DNA from: Patescibacteria group bacterium
GTDB lineage: Bacteria > Patescibacteriota > Minisyncoccia > Phycocordibacterales > UBA12445
Length of the DNA: 19,917 nucleotides
Assembly (NCBI GenBank): GCA_022710205.1
Contig: JAKLHJ010000006.1
Span: 1-19,917 of the forward strand
Direction: 5' to 3'
In this document: positions 7,552 to 14,527 of the stretch, piece by piece
Numbering within the stretch: position 1 is the first letter of the stretch
Layout of the letters: every line of letters begins with the position of its first letter
Notes under the pieces: model-generated
What the model was told of the DNA's origin: nothing
Database searches by the model: none
What the model saw: only the letters and a program-made list of their open reading frames with translations
Position numbers and translations under genes: made by a program

Positions 7552-9018
7552 TTACTTCTCCTCTATAAGTTTTGCCAGCATATTTTGAAGCGATATCAAA
7601 TCATCTTTATTTGCCAAAACCAATAGCACATCGCCGCCTTCTATTACCACCGAACCTGAAGGAATAATAAATTTTTCATCTCTAGAAATAAGAATAATGA
7701 GGCACTTCTCAGGAGTATTTAAATCGCTTATTCTTTTTCCCACGACTTCCGAATTATACGGAACTATAACATCTGTCAGTTCAGCATCAATACCTTCCAT
7801 CTTTTCGAATTCGATAGGATACTGCCTCCTGTAAACCAGGGGGACGTCCAGTTTTAATATCTTAGAAACAAATGGAATGGATGTACCTTGAATAAAAACA
7901 GAGGCTATGACAACGAAGAATACAATATTGAAATAAATATCTGCGTGCGGGATACCTGCCATAAAGGGAAATGTCGCGAGAATAATCGGGACCGAACCCC
8001 TCAGACCAACCCATCCGATCATAGCTTTCTTACGCATGTTCATTTTAAACGGCAAGAGGCACAACATTACGCTTATTGGACGAGCTATTAACATGAGAAG
8101 AATCGTGATAAGTAGCCCTGCGCCTATTAATGGGACAATGCGCGAAGGGAAAACAAGTAAGCCCAGAGTCACGAACATAACTATCTGCATGAGCCAGGCC
8201 AAGCCATCATGAAACCTTAAGATCATCTTTTTATTGGGGAATGTTGCCTGGCTTAGCATTAGGCCGGTTACATAAACCGCAAGAAAACCATTACCTTTTA
8301 AAAAGACGGCAATAACATACGCCAAAAGAACAAGCGAAATCATCATGGCTAAATATAACCCTTCATATTCGAGTTTCAAGCGGTCAATAAGAAAGATGAT
8401 AAATTTAGCCATGAGAAAACCAGTCAGCGCCCCCATGCCCATATCGATCATAAATCTTGGAATCAAAGAAACAATATTCATGCTTTTTACCGTAAGCAGG
8501 CCTATGAAGCCTATCGTCAAAAATACAGCCATGGGGTCGTTGCTGCCGGATTCAAACTCAAGCAGAGGTTTTAAAGGACTTCTAAGGCTGATTCGTTTAG
8601 ATCTTAAAATACTGAAGACGGCGGCTGCGTCGGTAGAAGACACTATAGAGCCGAGAAGCATCCCTTCAAGGAAAGAGAATTTCAAAATACGCATAGCAAA
8701 ATAACCTGTTATAAGCGCCGTGAGTAGAACCCCCAGAGTGGAAAGGATGATTCCCGGCAAGACTACAGATTTGGTTTCCTTCCAATTAGTATCAAGGCCA
8801 CCAGAAAATATAATAAAAATTAACGCCACAACGCCTATGGACTTGGCCAATTGCGCATTATCGAAATAAATACCCCCTACGCCTTCCGAGCCTGCAAACA
8901 TGCCGACCGCCAAAAACAGCAATAGTGCCGGTATGGCAAATTTATCCGAGAGTTTGCTCGAAATAACGCTTGCAAGTATTAGCGTTGCCGTCCATAGTAA
9001 TATATATTCTATCTGCAT
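7552..9018 (-). CDS. K+/H+ antiporter of the CvrA/NhaP2 type
   Basis: The 488-residue protein has an N-terminal monovalent cation/proton antiporter domain of about twelve TM segments (1-~385) with SSTDAAAVFS, ESGSNDPMAVFLT and WVGLRGSVPIILATFP, all typical of the CPA1 NhaP2/CvrA branch. The last ~85 residues form an RCK_C (TrkA-C) domain that usually senses nucleotides or ions. It exchanges cytosolic K+ (or Na+) for protons and helps volume and pH control. The gene is followed without a gap by the metal permease, then the two-component pair. A small one-TM gene lies 57 nt upstream and may share its transcript. Confidence 0.95.
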   Translation of the reverse strand: MQIEYILLWTATLILASVISSKLSDKFAIPALLLFLAVGMFAGSEGVGGIYFDNAQLAKSIGVVALIFIIFSGGLDTNWKETKSVVLPGIILSTLGVLLTALITGYFAMRILKFSFLEGMLLGSIVSSTDAAAVFSILRSKRISLRSPLKPLLEFESGSNDPMAVFLTIGFIGLLTVKSMNIVSLIPRFMIDMGMGALTGFLMAKFIIFLIDRLKLEYEGLYLAMMISLVLLAYVIAVFLKGNGFLAVYVTGLMLSQATFPNKKMILRFHDGLAWLMQIVMFVTLGLLVFPSRIVPLIGAGLLITILLMLIARPISVMLCLLPFKMNMRKKAMIGWVGLRGSVPIILATFPFMAGIPHADIYFNIVFFVVIASVFIQGTSIPFVSKILKLDVPLVYRRQYPIEFEKMEGIDAELTDVIVPYNSEVVGKRISDLNTPEKCLIILISRDEKFIIPSGSVVIEGGDVLLVLANKDDLISLQNMLAKLIEEK

Positions 9019-9074
9019 GATATCCGGTTATTTTTGTCTATATTATACTGCCACAAGACTAATAATAGCAACTC

Positions 9075-9209
9075 CTAGGATTTATCATCCTTTTTCGGAG
9101 GCTCGTCCTTCTTTTTTCTCGTCCCTGAAAAAATCATAAAACCTACCCATGTTATCGCTCCGGCAAATAATACATATACAATCCAATCTTGAGATAGATT
9201 ACCAGTCAT
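9075..9209 (-). CDS. Small one-TM protein (44 aa), unknown function
   Basis: This short frame encodes 44 residues. A short polar N-terminus MTGNLSQDW is followed by a single hydrophobic span of about 18 residues (10-28) and a strongly charged tail rich in Lys and Asp (TRKKKDEPPKKDDKS). AAGGA lies about 11 nt before the ATG, and a perfect TATAAT box lies about 60 nt upstream. The next gene downstream is the K+/H+ antiporter, 57 nt away. The N-out, C-in topology fits the positive-inside rule. It may be an accessory subunit or a small stress protein; nothing in the sequence decides this. Confidence 0.55.
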   Translation of the reverse strand: MTGNLSQDWIVYVLFAGAITWVGFMIFSGTRKKKDEPPKKDDKS

Positions 9210-9268
9210 AAGTTCTTGTCCTTTCCTTAAACACAGGAAGCCGTAATGAAAAAATGTCGTTTGAAATT

Positions 9269-9274
9269 ATTATA
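9269..9274 (-). promoter_or_regulatory. -10 box of the antiporter operon promoter
   Basis: A perfect TATAAT is present on the minus strand between the 124-residue gene and the 44-residue gene. A -35 box at usual spacing is poor, so an activator (perhaps the OmpR-type regulator of the same operon) may be needed. The call is from sequence only. Confidence 0.4.
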
Positions 9275-9288
9275 CTGAGAATGCGGAA

Positions 9289-9663
9289 TTACGCTGTGGG
9301 AGGAGCCAGTGAATAGGAAAATACTATTCTTGTTAAATAAAAAGATACGTATTCAATCGGAGCCATGAGACAAAAAAATAAAATCGACAATGCGTATACA
9401 ATAGTCGCTTCTTTAAAAAATATCACTTTGGTGAATTTACACAAAGAGTGGCTGGTAATGCCAATGCGAGGCGGTAAAGAAAACAGGCATTCCGGTGCAT
9501 TAAATATTTTTGCTATTACAGAATTGCTACCATCATAATTGTGCAGGCAGGAATGAAGTGCCGGATTTGGAACAAAAAACAGACAAGAATAGGCTATCAA
9601 TATACATATAGCTATCTGTTTCCTGAAATTAGTAGTTGTATGCGAAGAAGCCATTTTTTTCAC
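9289..9663 (-). CDS. Small Cys/His-bearing membrane protein, unknown function
   Basis: The 124-residue frame starts with GTG, 10 nt after the CorA-like stop; GGTGA upstream can serve as the Shine-Dalgarno. An ATG three codons in is the alternative. Residues about 17-33 are hydrophobic and may be a signal anchor. LHSCLH (about 41-46) and further cysteines (about 58 and 75) suggest a metal or disulfide role outside the membrane. A second hydrophobic region lies at about 88-112. I do not recognise the family. Its place between a CorA-like channel and the antiporter/metal-permease operon fits ion handling, but that is context only. Confidence 0.55.
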   Translation of the reverse strand: MKKMASSHTTTNFRKQIAICILIAYSCLFFVPNPALHSCLHNYDGSNSVIAKIFNAPECLFSLPPRIGITSHSLCKFTKVIFFKEATIVYALSILFFCLMAPIEYVSFYLTRIVFSYSLAPPTA

Positions 9664-9673
9664 ATTGATATAT

Positions 9674-10594
9674 TCACCATTTTTTACGCCACCAAAATAT
9701 GGCGATTACCATAACCGACAAGGCCGCTAACGCGGAAATAAACCAGAACGACATAAGGCTCTCTTGTTGAGGAATAGGCAGTTTTACATTCATAGAAAAC
9801 AGACTGACGATAAATGTCGGCAGCATTATGCAAATAGATAGAATCGTAAGGGTTTTCATGCGAAAATTCAAATTGTTGCTTACCATAGAGACCCAGGCAT
9901 CCATCATGTTAGATATCACTTGTAAATATATATTGGCCTCTTCGTTACATTGCGTTGCTTCTATAATCATGTCTTCCAAAAACTCATTTTGCTCCTGTGA
10001 TATCGACATCTTAGTTGAATTCGATTTTATTTTTTCAATAACGCGGGAATTGGAGCTTATGGCTTTAAGATAATAGACAAGACTCTTTTCGAGGCTGAAC
10101 ATATAAAGCAAATCTTTATTGGTCAGAGCCTGATTGATCTCCGTTTCAAGTTCGTTGGATACTTTATGTATTACCCCAAGGTGTTCTTCGAAATGCTGCA
10201 CACAGCGAAATACTGTCTTTAGAAATACGTCGGAAACGGAATTTAATTTTTGAAATATCCTGCTGTCAAAAAGGTCGTTATCCTCACTCGATATAATAAT
10301 AATTTTGTCTGAAAATAAAAACAGTCCTAAAGAAGATACTTTGAACAGATAATTATCCGACGCTGCGTACTTCTTCGGGCACTTAATAATAGCCGCTATA
10401 TGATTAGGCTCGAATTCCAATCGGCCAAGCTCATCAGGATCCAACGCGGAATTATAAGTATGCTCGTCTATTTTAAGCTCGTTGATAAGATAGTCGGTCT
10501 CATGCTCGTCGGGCTTTATATAAACACGAACCGCGCCACTTCCGTTCTTTGTTTCTGACAATCTGCCTTCGATTATGTTATAAAGTTTAAGCAT
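9674..10594 (-). CDS. CorA-family divalent cation channel, SMN variant
   Basis: The protein has a CorA-like layout: an N-terminal cytosolic domain of ~240 residues with the long stalk helix (EEHLGVIHKVSNELETEI), then TM1 (TLTILSICIMLPTFIVSLF), a short loop and TM2 (about 283-302), ending in a basic tail WWRKKW. It should assemble as a membrane pentamer for Mg2+, Co2+ or Ni2+ passage, or Zn2+ efflux as in the ZntB branch. The hallmark GMN at the end of TM1 is SMN here (Ser267-Asn269), an unusual change at the selectivity filter. I start at ATG 10594, because AAGG lies 10 nt upstream; a TTG at 10600 is too close to it. Length is 306 residues. Confidence 0.88.
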   Translation of the reverse strand: MLKLYNIIEGRLSETKNGSGAVRVYIKPDEHETDYLINELKIDEHTYNSALDPDELGRLEFEPNHIAAIIKCPKKYAASDNYLFKVSSLGLFLFSDKIIIISSEDNDLFDSRIFQKLNSVSDVFLKTVFRCVQHFEEHLGVIHKVSNELETEINQALTNKDLLYMFSLEKSLVYYLKAISSNSRVIEKIKSNSTKMSISQEQNEFLEDMIIEATQCNEEANIYLQVISNMMDAWVSMVSNNLNFRMKTLTILSICIMLPTFIVSLFSMNVKLPIPQQESLMSFWFISALAALSVMVIAIFWWRKKW

Positions 10595-10664
10595 TATCAA
10601 TTCGCCTTATTAAAAATCGATCTTGGACATATGCGTTACCGTTTCATACACCGTATTATGCTAT

Positions 10665-10670
10665 ATTATA
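10665..10670 (-). promoter_or_regulatory. -10 box of the corA-like gene
   Basis: TATAAT on the minus strand lies about 70 nt before the corA-like start, inside an AT-rich run with overlapping TATAGT and CATAAT alternatives. The -35 position (CTTTAA at 17 nt) is weak. Confidence 0.4.
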
Positions 10671-10922
10671 CTATACAAAGCGCAAAATTAAAGTTAATAA
10701 GAAAGTGCCATACTGTCAAGAACTATGCTGACTTTCAATAGCAGCACTTATGTTGTTAGGTTTAATCTCTATGAATACCGCATAGAGCCAATCAGAGATA
10801 CTTAGCACCTTTTTTGGAAATTATCCAGGCTTCTTTCTGGGGATTATTTACACAAAACCAGGAGGACTAATAATCCGAAGGGAAATAACGTCCTAGGTCT
10901 TTAGCACATCTTGACATAAAAG
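10671..10922. other. Intergenic stretch with no recognised gene
   Basis: Between the corA-like promoter and the hss remnant I see no complete gene. The minus strand has a short protein-like frame near 10805-10875 (reads NNPQKEAWIISKKGAKYL before a TGA) with no start codon and a stop just upstream, so it is at most a fragment. The missing C-terminal half of the second hss would be expected here but I cannot recognise it. No tRNA, clear mobile-element end or array is visible. Confidence 0.5.
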
Positions 10923-10953
10923 TAGCTATGATCACGTTAAGCGATCATAGCTA
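10918..10953 (-). terminator. Hairpin with short T run after the hss remnant
   Basis: A perfect 11-bp inverted repeat (tagctatgatc at 10923-10933 and its complement at 10943-10953) with a 9-nt loop is followed on the minus strand by CTTTT. It sits exactly at the end of the truncated hss frame, whose stop codon is inside the right arm. It looks like a modest intrinsic terminator; the U tract is short. Confidence 0.5.
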
Positions 10954-11745
10954 TCTACCTCTTTCTTCTGTGTAAGAGAGAGAATTTAATGGGGTACCCC
11001 ATCCCATTTCCGCGGGGGCGATACCTTCCTCCCTCAATCCCTCGATACTCCATGTACCCACGAATTCATTATATCTCTTGGGTCTATTTGTAATCTGGGT
11101 ATCGTGCTCGCTTATATGGATAACCTTAACACCCAGCTCTTTCGCCAAACAGGAGAATATCTTTGCCTTAAGGCATTCTTTGATTTTGTGTTTTATCTTG
11201 GGTGGGACATTATCTTCATCTATTAACTTTTGTGCAATGTCGGCAAGACCCTTCTTTGTGAAATGAGATATAAGCCCCGGATTGGCGCCGTGATCTAAAA
11301 TCGCCGTTGTCTTTGGCTCTTTCCACCGGGATGTAACCTTCTGTATTTCTTTCTGGCGATAGTAGAGAGATTTTTGGAATGGGGTTTTATTGTGTATGTC
11401 CGCGTAAGGATCCCACTGCTCTACAGACGTATTAATATATAAAATTCTATTCTCGTGGCACCAGCTCAGCATTTCAATGCAGTCGATATTCCATGAAAGG
11501 TCTATTATTATACCGCCGGGAGAAACGTGCTCCGACAATATTTGCGAAAGATTGCGAGGAGTGATCTTTTCCTGGAAAAATTTCACTCAGCGTCTTATAT
11601 AGGTTGAGAGTTCTTTTCTCTTATCAATAAAATCGACTATGGTGATATTTTTATACGTTATGGAGATATGCTTAAGAAGGATAGGTAAAGCACAGCGAGC
11701 TACTGATCCGTAACCAATCATTAAAACTTTATTTTTAAATGTCAT
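10951..11745 (-). pseudogene. Broken second homospermidine synthase
   Basis: From ATG 11745 the frame reads 52 residues matching hss (MTFKNKVLMIGYGSVARCAL...), then TGA (11589-11587) at the position of Gly53 in the intact copy, then continues in the same frame (V54 onward) with high similarity up to MGWGT (residue 251). After that it diverges into 13 unrelated residues and stops at 10951. So one nonsense change breaks the N-terminus and about 230 C-terminal residues are gone. The residues between keep family blocks (SPGGIIIDLSWN, DHGANPGLISHF, FVGTWSIEGLREEG). The similarity to the intact copy is clearly that of diverged paralogues, not a fresh duplication. The Shine-Dalgarno AGGAGG and a near-consensus promoter are still present. 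A restarted product from GTG 11586 would lack the Rossmann motif. Confidence 0.9.
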
Positions 11746-11778
11746 GATATCATTGCCCTCCTTGTATGGATTTTAAAC

Positions 11779-11812
11779 AAAAAAACACTCCGCCCCACAT
11801 GGACAAAGTGCT
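11779..11812 (-). terminator. Intrinsic terminator hairpin inside the leader of the hss remnant
   Basis: On the minus strand CACTTTGTCC (11810-11801) pairs with GGGCGGAGTG (11795-11786), a 10-bp stem with three G-U pairs and a 5-nt loop, followed by seven T and then GTTT. It lies about 33 nt before the hss remnant start codon and about 50 nt after the likely transcription start, so it is positioned as an attenuator rather than as the end of an upstream gene. Confidence 0.65.
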
Positions 11813-11870
11813 TTTACAAAGAGAGTCAGATGTTAAGTGATATCCTCCTTTTATTTATCATGATGTTATA

Positions 11871-11899
11871 ATTCTAACACAATTTCTCGGATTTGCCAA
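11871..11899 (-). promoter_or_regulatory. Sigma70-type promoter of the second hss copy
   Basis: The minus strand shows TTGGCA (11899-11894), a 17-nt spacer and TAGAAT (11876-11871). Transcription would start near 11864 and give a leader of about 120 nt before the hss remnant. An AGGAGG with no good start codon lies early in this leader, near 11848. Confidence 0.6.
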
Positions 11900-12065
11900 A
11901 TTTTTTAAAAGTATGTTCGATCAGGACGGCAGTCAAATTCAACGAGGGGGCGCCCTTTTATATACAGCCCAAGATAGATTAAATAGGATCTTTTAATCCG
12001 CTCACGGGATCGATATATTTTGTACCGAAAGGGCTCTATATATAACTATTGGGAGTGCTGTGGTT
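11900..12065. other. Non-coding stretch between DUF488 gene and hss remnant promoter
   Basis: No convincing gene is visible. Several short frames on both strands read like protein, but three different minus-strand frames do so equally, which argues against any of them. No terminator with a clear T run follows the DUF488 gene. Confidence 0.4.
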
Positions 12066-12596
12066 TTATGTAAGTGGGTACGTTATTTGAAGATCACATA
12101 CTTGTATCCACGGTGTCAATTTATGATCCTTAGAAGTTTTCCGGCTCATAATATGCTTAACATTGATACCACGAACCTGCAATGCGTCTGCTATAAGAGA
12201 ACGGTGACAACGCCATGGCACGCTTTCAGCACACATAATAGCTATCTTCTTTTGTTTCGCTATTTTTATCAATTTTTTTATATTTTTTCTAAAATCTTCT
12301 GTCTGCATATAGTCGGCAAACCCTCTGAACGATGCATTCCGCCAAGCCGTATTTACTGAGTTCTTTTTTGCATGGCGCAATCCGCCTAATCCATTAATAT
12401 GAATATAACCTATATGAGCTTTCTTTAAACTTTTAGGCAGGATTTCCTTGTTAAATTGGGGATTATGTCTTGATTTTGGTATAGTCCTTACATCAACTAG
12501 CCTCTTGACCGCGTATGCCTTGAGTAGACCGATAAACTCATCTATTGATTTAGTGCCATGACCGATGGTAAATATAACAAAGCTTTTCTTTTTCAT
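12066..12596 (-). CDS. DUF488 family protein
   Basis: The 176-residue protein has the DUF488 layout. IFTIGHGTKSIDEFI (8-22) is followed by LVDVRTIPKSRHNPQF and, near the C-terminus, the signature MCAESVPWRCHRSLIADAL with conserved Cys, His and Arg. The family is widespread and its biochemical activity is not firmly known. The ATG overlaps the lactate dehydrogenase stop as ATGA, so the two are co-translated. It is the last gene of the oxygen-stress/repair run. The family call is good and function is open. Confidence 0.92.
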   Translation of the reverse strand: MKKKSFVIFTIGHGTKSIDEFIGLLKAYAVKRLVDVRTIPKSRHNPQFNKEILPKSLKKAHIGYIHINGLGGLRHAKKNSVNTAWRNASFRGFADYMQTEDFRKNIKKLIKIAKQKKIAIMCAESVPWRCHRSLIADALQVRGINVKHIMSRKTSKDHKLTPWIQVCDLQITYPLT

Positions 12597-13561
12597 GCCA
12601 GCCCGACTTCTTTAATAACCTGTTTAATAGCATCGGCAGATTTTTTGAGTGCCTCTTCCTCTTTTTTCGCAAATTCGAGTTTCATAATTTCTCTGATGCC
12701 GTTTTTATTAACTATGGCCGGAAGACTTAGATATACGTCTCGCATACCCAGATAATCGGTAATCAGGCTTGACACAGGTAAAATTGCGTTTTCATCATGG
12801 AGAATTGCCTGTGTTATCCTTACCAAAGACAAGCCAATTCCATACGACGTCTCGCCCTTTTTCTCAATGATTTTATAAGCAGAATCTCTTACTTCAGAAA
12901 AAATTCCTTCTAACTCTTCCTTGGGTCGACAGGCATGATTATTGCCGCAGATTGAACAGTAATTTTTGAATAAAACTCCGCCGATTGAAGCATTGCTCCA
13001 AATAGCCGATTCACTATCTCCATGCTCGCCCAAAATATAAGCATGGACGTTGTGCGGGTCTATCTTACAATGCCCAGCTAAAAGAAACCGGAAACGCGCC
13101 GTATCCAACACCGTACCTGAACCGATGACCTCATGTGCCAGCTTAGAAGAAAATTTATACGTCGCGTACGAAAGAATATCTACGGGATTGGTTGTAACCA
13201 GGAGAATAGCCGAAGGGGCATATTTCACTATTTGAGATACGATCTGACGATAGATTTCTACATTGTCTTTGACAAGCGCTAGCCTTGTCTGGCCGGGCTT
13301 TTGCTTCTTACCGGCGGTTATCACCACTAAATCAGAGCCTTTTATGTCCGGATAGTCTCCGGCAATAATTTCAACCGGCGAAACATAGGGCGCACCGTGG
13401 GATAGATCCATGACTTCCCCTTCAAGCCGATTTTTATCCATATCGGTCATAACAATACTTCTTGCGAGCCCTTTCATAATAAGCGCATACGCATAACGCA
13501 TGCCTACATTGCCGCAGCCAATGATCGAAACCTTTGGTTTTAATTCAGCAATCTTTGTCAT
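12593..13561 (-). CDS. ldh: L-lactate dehydrogenase
   Basis: The enzyme reduces pyruvate to L-lactate with NADH and regenerates NAD+ in fermentation. At 322 residues it has the usual length. The Rossmann motif is IIGCGNVG (13-20), and Asp40 at the end of strand 2 favours NAD. Gln87 in GKKQKPGQTR is the pyruvate-selecting residue (Arg in malate dehydrogenase), with Arg93, Arg156 and the catalytic His180 in LGEHGDSE. A cysteine-rich insertion CSICGNNHAC (near 203-212) is unusual and could bind metal or be redox-sensitive. AGGGG lies before the ATG. The start overlaps the end of the glycosylase gene by 17 nt. Confidence 0.93.
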   Translation of the reverse strand: MTKIAELKPKVSIIGCGNVGMRYAYALIMKGLARSIVMTDMDKNRLEGEVMDLSHGAPYVSPVEIIAGDYPDIKGSDLVVITAGKKQKPGQTRLALVKDNVEIYRQIVSQIVKYAPSAILLVTTNPVDILSYATYKFSSKLAHEVIGSGTVLDTARFRFLLAGHCKIDPHNVHAYILGEHGDSESAIWSNASIGGVLFKNYCSICGNNHACRPKEELEGIFSEVRDSAYKIIEKKGETSYGIGLSLVRITQAILHDENAILPVSSLITDYLGMRDVYLSLPAIVNKNGIREIMKLEFAKKEEEALKKSADAIKQVIKEVGLA

Positions 13562-14075
13562 ATCTACCCCTTATGGCTCTCTTAATTTCGGTCAGTTCTT
13601 TCACGCGGATTGACGCGGGTCCCCGGATCGGGAAATGCATCAGATAAACCTTCACGCTCCCGATTCTCTCCTGCCATCCAAAATCGCATTGCCGGATACT
13701 TTTAAATGTACTATAGGTGATCTTTCCGATAAAACAAACGACTTTAGGCCTGCGGGTTCGAATGACTTTTAATGCCCGTTTTATGCCCGAGCGTTCCTCA
13801 CCTTTCTTCAACTCAGTCACGTCAACTGTGGGTCGGTTCACCAGATTTATAAAGTTCAATGCATATTTAGGAAGGAATTTTTTATCATAAATAGTTTTGA
13901 GCGACTTATCGCATTTGAGATCGATTTCAGCCTCATCTATGAGCCCGGCTTTATTCAACAAGTACCAAAACATCTTGTTATTGGAGAAAGGCACACCACG
14001 CCTATATGAACCAGGATGAGGGTTTATTCCCACGAACAGTATTTTCGCATTCTTTGAGATCTTGTACGCGATCAT
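13545..14075 (-). CDS. mug: G/U(T) mismatch-specific DNA glycosylase, Mug/TDG family
   Basis: The 176-residue enzyme removes uracil or thymine from mismatches with G, starting base excision repair. The family catalytic motif GINP (16-19) is present with Asn18, the general-base position in Mug. A second active-site loop appears as MHFPIRGPASIR near the C-terminus, in place of the NPSGLSR of the E. coli enzyme, so substrate range may differ. The FSNNKMFWYLLNKAGL segment also matches the family pattern. The ATG overlaps the DUF2945 stop (ATGA) and the gene end overlaps ldh. No Shine-Dalgarno is seen, so translation is probably coupled. A general uracil-DNA glycosylase superfamily member is the alternative. 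Confidence 0.85.
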   Translation of the reverse strand: MIAYKISKNAKILFVGINPHPGSYRRGVPFSNNKMFWYLLNKAGLIDEAEIDLKCDKSLKTIYDKKFLPKYALNFINLVNRPTVDVTELKKGEERSGIKRALKVIRTRRPKVVCFIGKITYSTFKSIRQCDFGWQERIGSVKVYLMHFPIRGPASIRVKELTEIKRAIRGRYDKDC

Positions 14076-14335
14076 GATGTTTTTCGTAATTTACTTTTAC
14101 CAATTTTTTTCAGCGCTGAACCTTTATGCATGGCCATGTGGTCGGTCTTATCGCTTTTGATCAAATACTGTGGCTCCTCCTTCGAAGCGCGGACGATATA
14201 GGTCTTAAACTTAATGGCAGAGATGACTTTTTTCTTTATCGTTCCTCGAACGTGACCCGCTTCCGAGTTCCACGACACATGATCTCCAACTTTAAAGGTT
14301 TTCTTCATAGGGATAATATTTTTCACATTTCTCAT
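14072..14335 (-). CDS. DUF2945 (Tudor-like) small protein
   Basis: The 87-residue protein has the DUF2945 pattern: FKVGDHVSWNSEAGHVRGTI (15-34), a central strand with YIVRASKEEPQYLIKSD, then TDHMAMHKGSALKKI. The fold is a small SH3/Tudor-like beta barrel and the tail is very basic, so nucleic-acid binding is plausible. No function is established. Two ATGs are possible (MRNV or MKKT nine codons later) and neither has a clear Shine-Dalgarno. It sits 12 nt after rubredoxin and overlaps the glycosylase start by four bases. Confidence 0.88.
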   Translation of the reverse strand: MRNVKNIIPMKKTFKVGDHVSWNSEAGHVRGTIKKKVISAIKFKTYIVRASKEEPQYLIKSDKTDHMAMHKGSALKKIGKSKLRKTS

Positions 14336-14347
14336 ATTTGCATATTG

Positions 14348-14506
14348 TTATATTTTATCAAACATGGTCTTTGGTACGCCGCACACAGGGCAGAGCCAGT
14401 CATCCGGCAGATCCTCAAATTTTGTTCCCGGTTTAACCCCTTGAGTTGGGTCACCAACTGCTGGATCATATATATACGGGCATGCTCTACATTGATATTT
14501 ATCCAT
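14348..14506 (-). CDS. Rubredoxin
   Basis: This 52-residue iron protein has two cysteine knuckles, Cys6-x2-Cys9 and Cys39-x2-Cys42 (CPVCG). They bind one Fe for electron transfer, usually to rubrerythrin, superoxide reductase or oxygen-reducing partners. The core PYIYDPAVGDPTQGVKPGT and DLPDDWLCPVCG are typical. The first knuckle reads CRACP, with Pro in place of the usual Gly after the second Cys, which is uncommon. GAGG upstream supports the ATG. It lies 21 nt after the hemerythrin gene and 12 nt before DUF2945, in the oxygen-stress run, where it can feed electrons to the ferritin-like diiron protein. Confidence 0.95.
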   Translation of the reverse strand: MDKYQCRACPYIYDPAVGDPTQGVKPGTKFEDLPDDWLCPVCGVPKTMFDKI

Positions 14507-14527
14507 ATATCAAATATCCTCTTCTGT

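Noticed and set aside
10831..10862. Sequence with TTTACACAAAA resembling an IS256-type insertion sequence end
   Set aside because: No matching second end, no target duplication and no transposase fragment that I can recognise.
11587..11589. TGA at a Gly position in the second hss suggested a genetic code with TGA = Gly
   Set aside because: Other genes in the window end properly at TGA (ldh, mug, DUF2945, CorA-like, HEPN gene), no other gene has internal TGA, and this copy is also truncated. Simple pseudogene decay explains it.
11913..11996. Plus-strand frame MFDQDGSQIQRGG... and several minus-strand frames between the DUF488 gene and hss remnant
   Set aside because: Short, without Shine-Dalgarno, and mutually overlapping in several frames; noise is the better reading.
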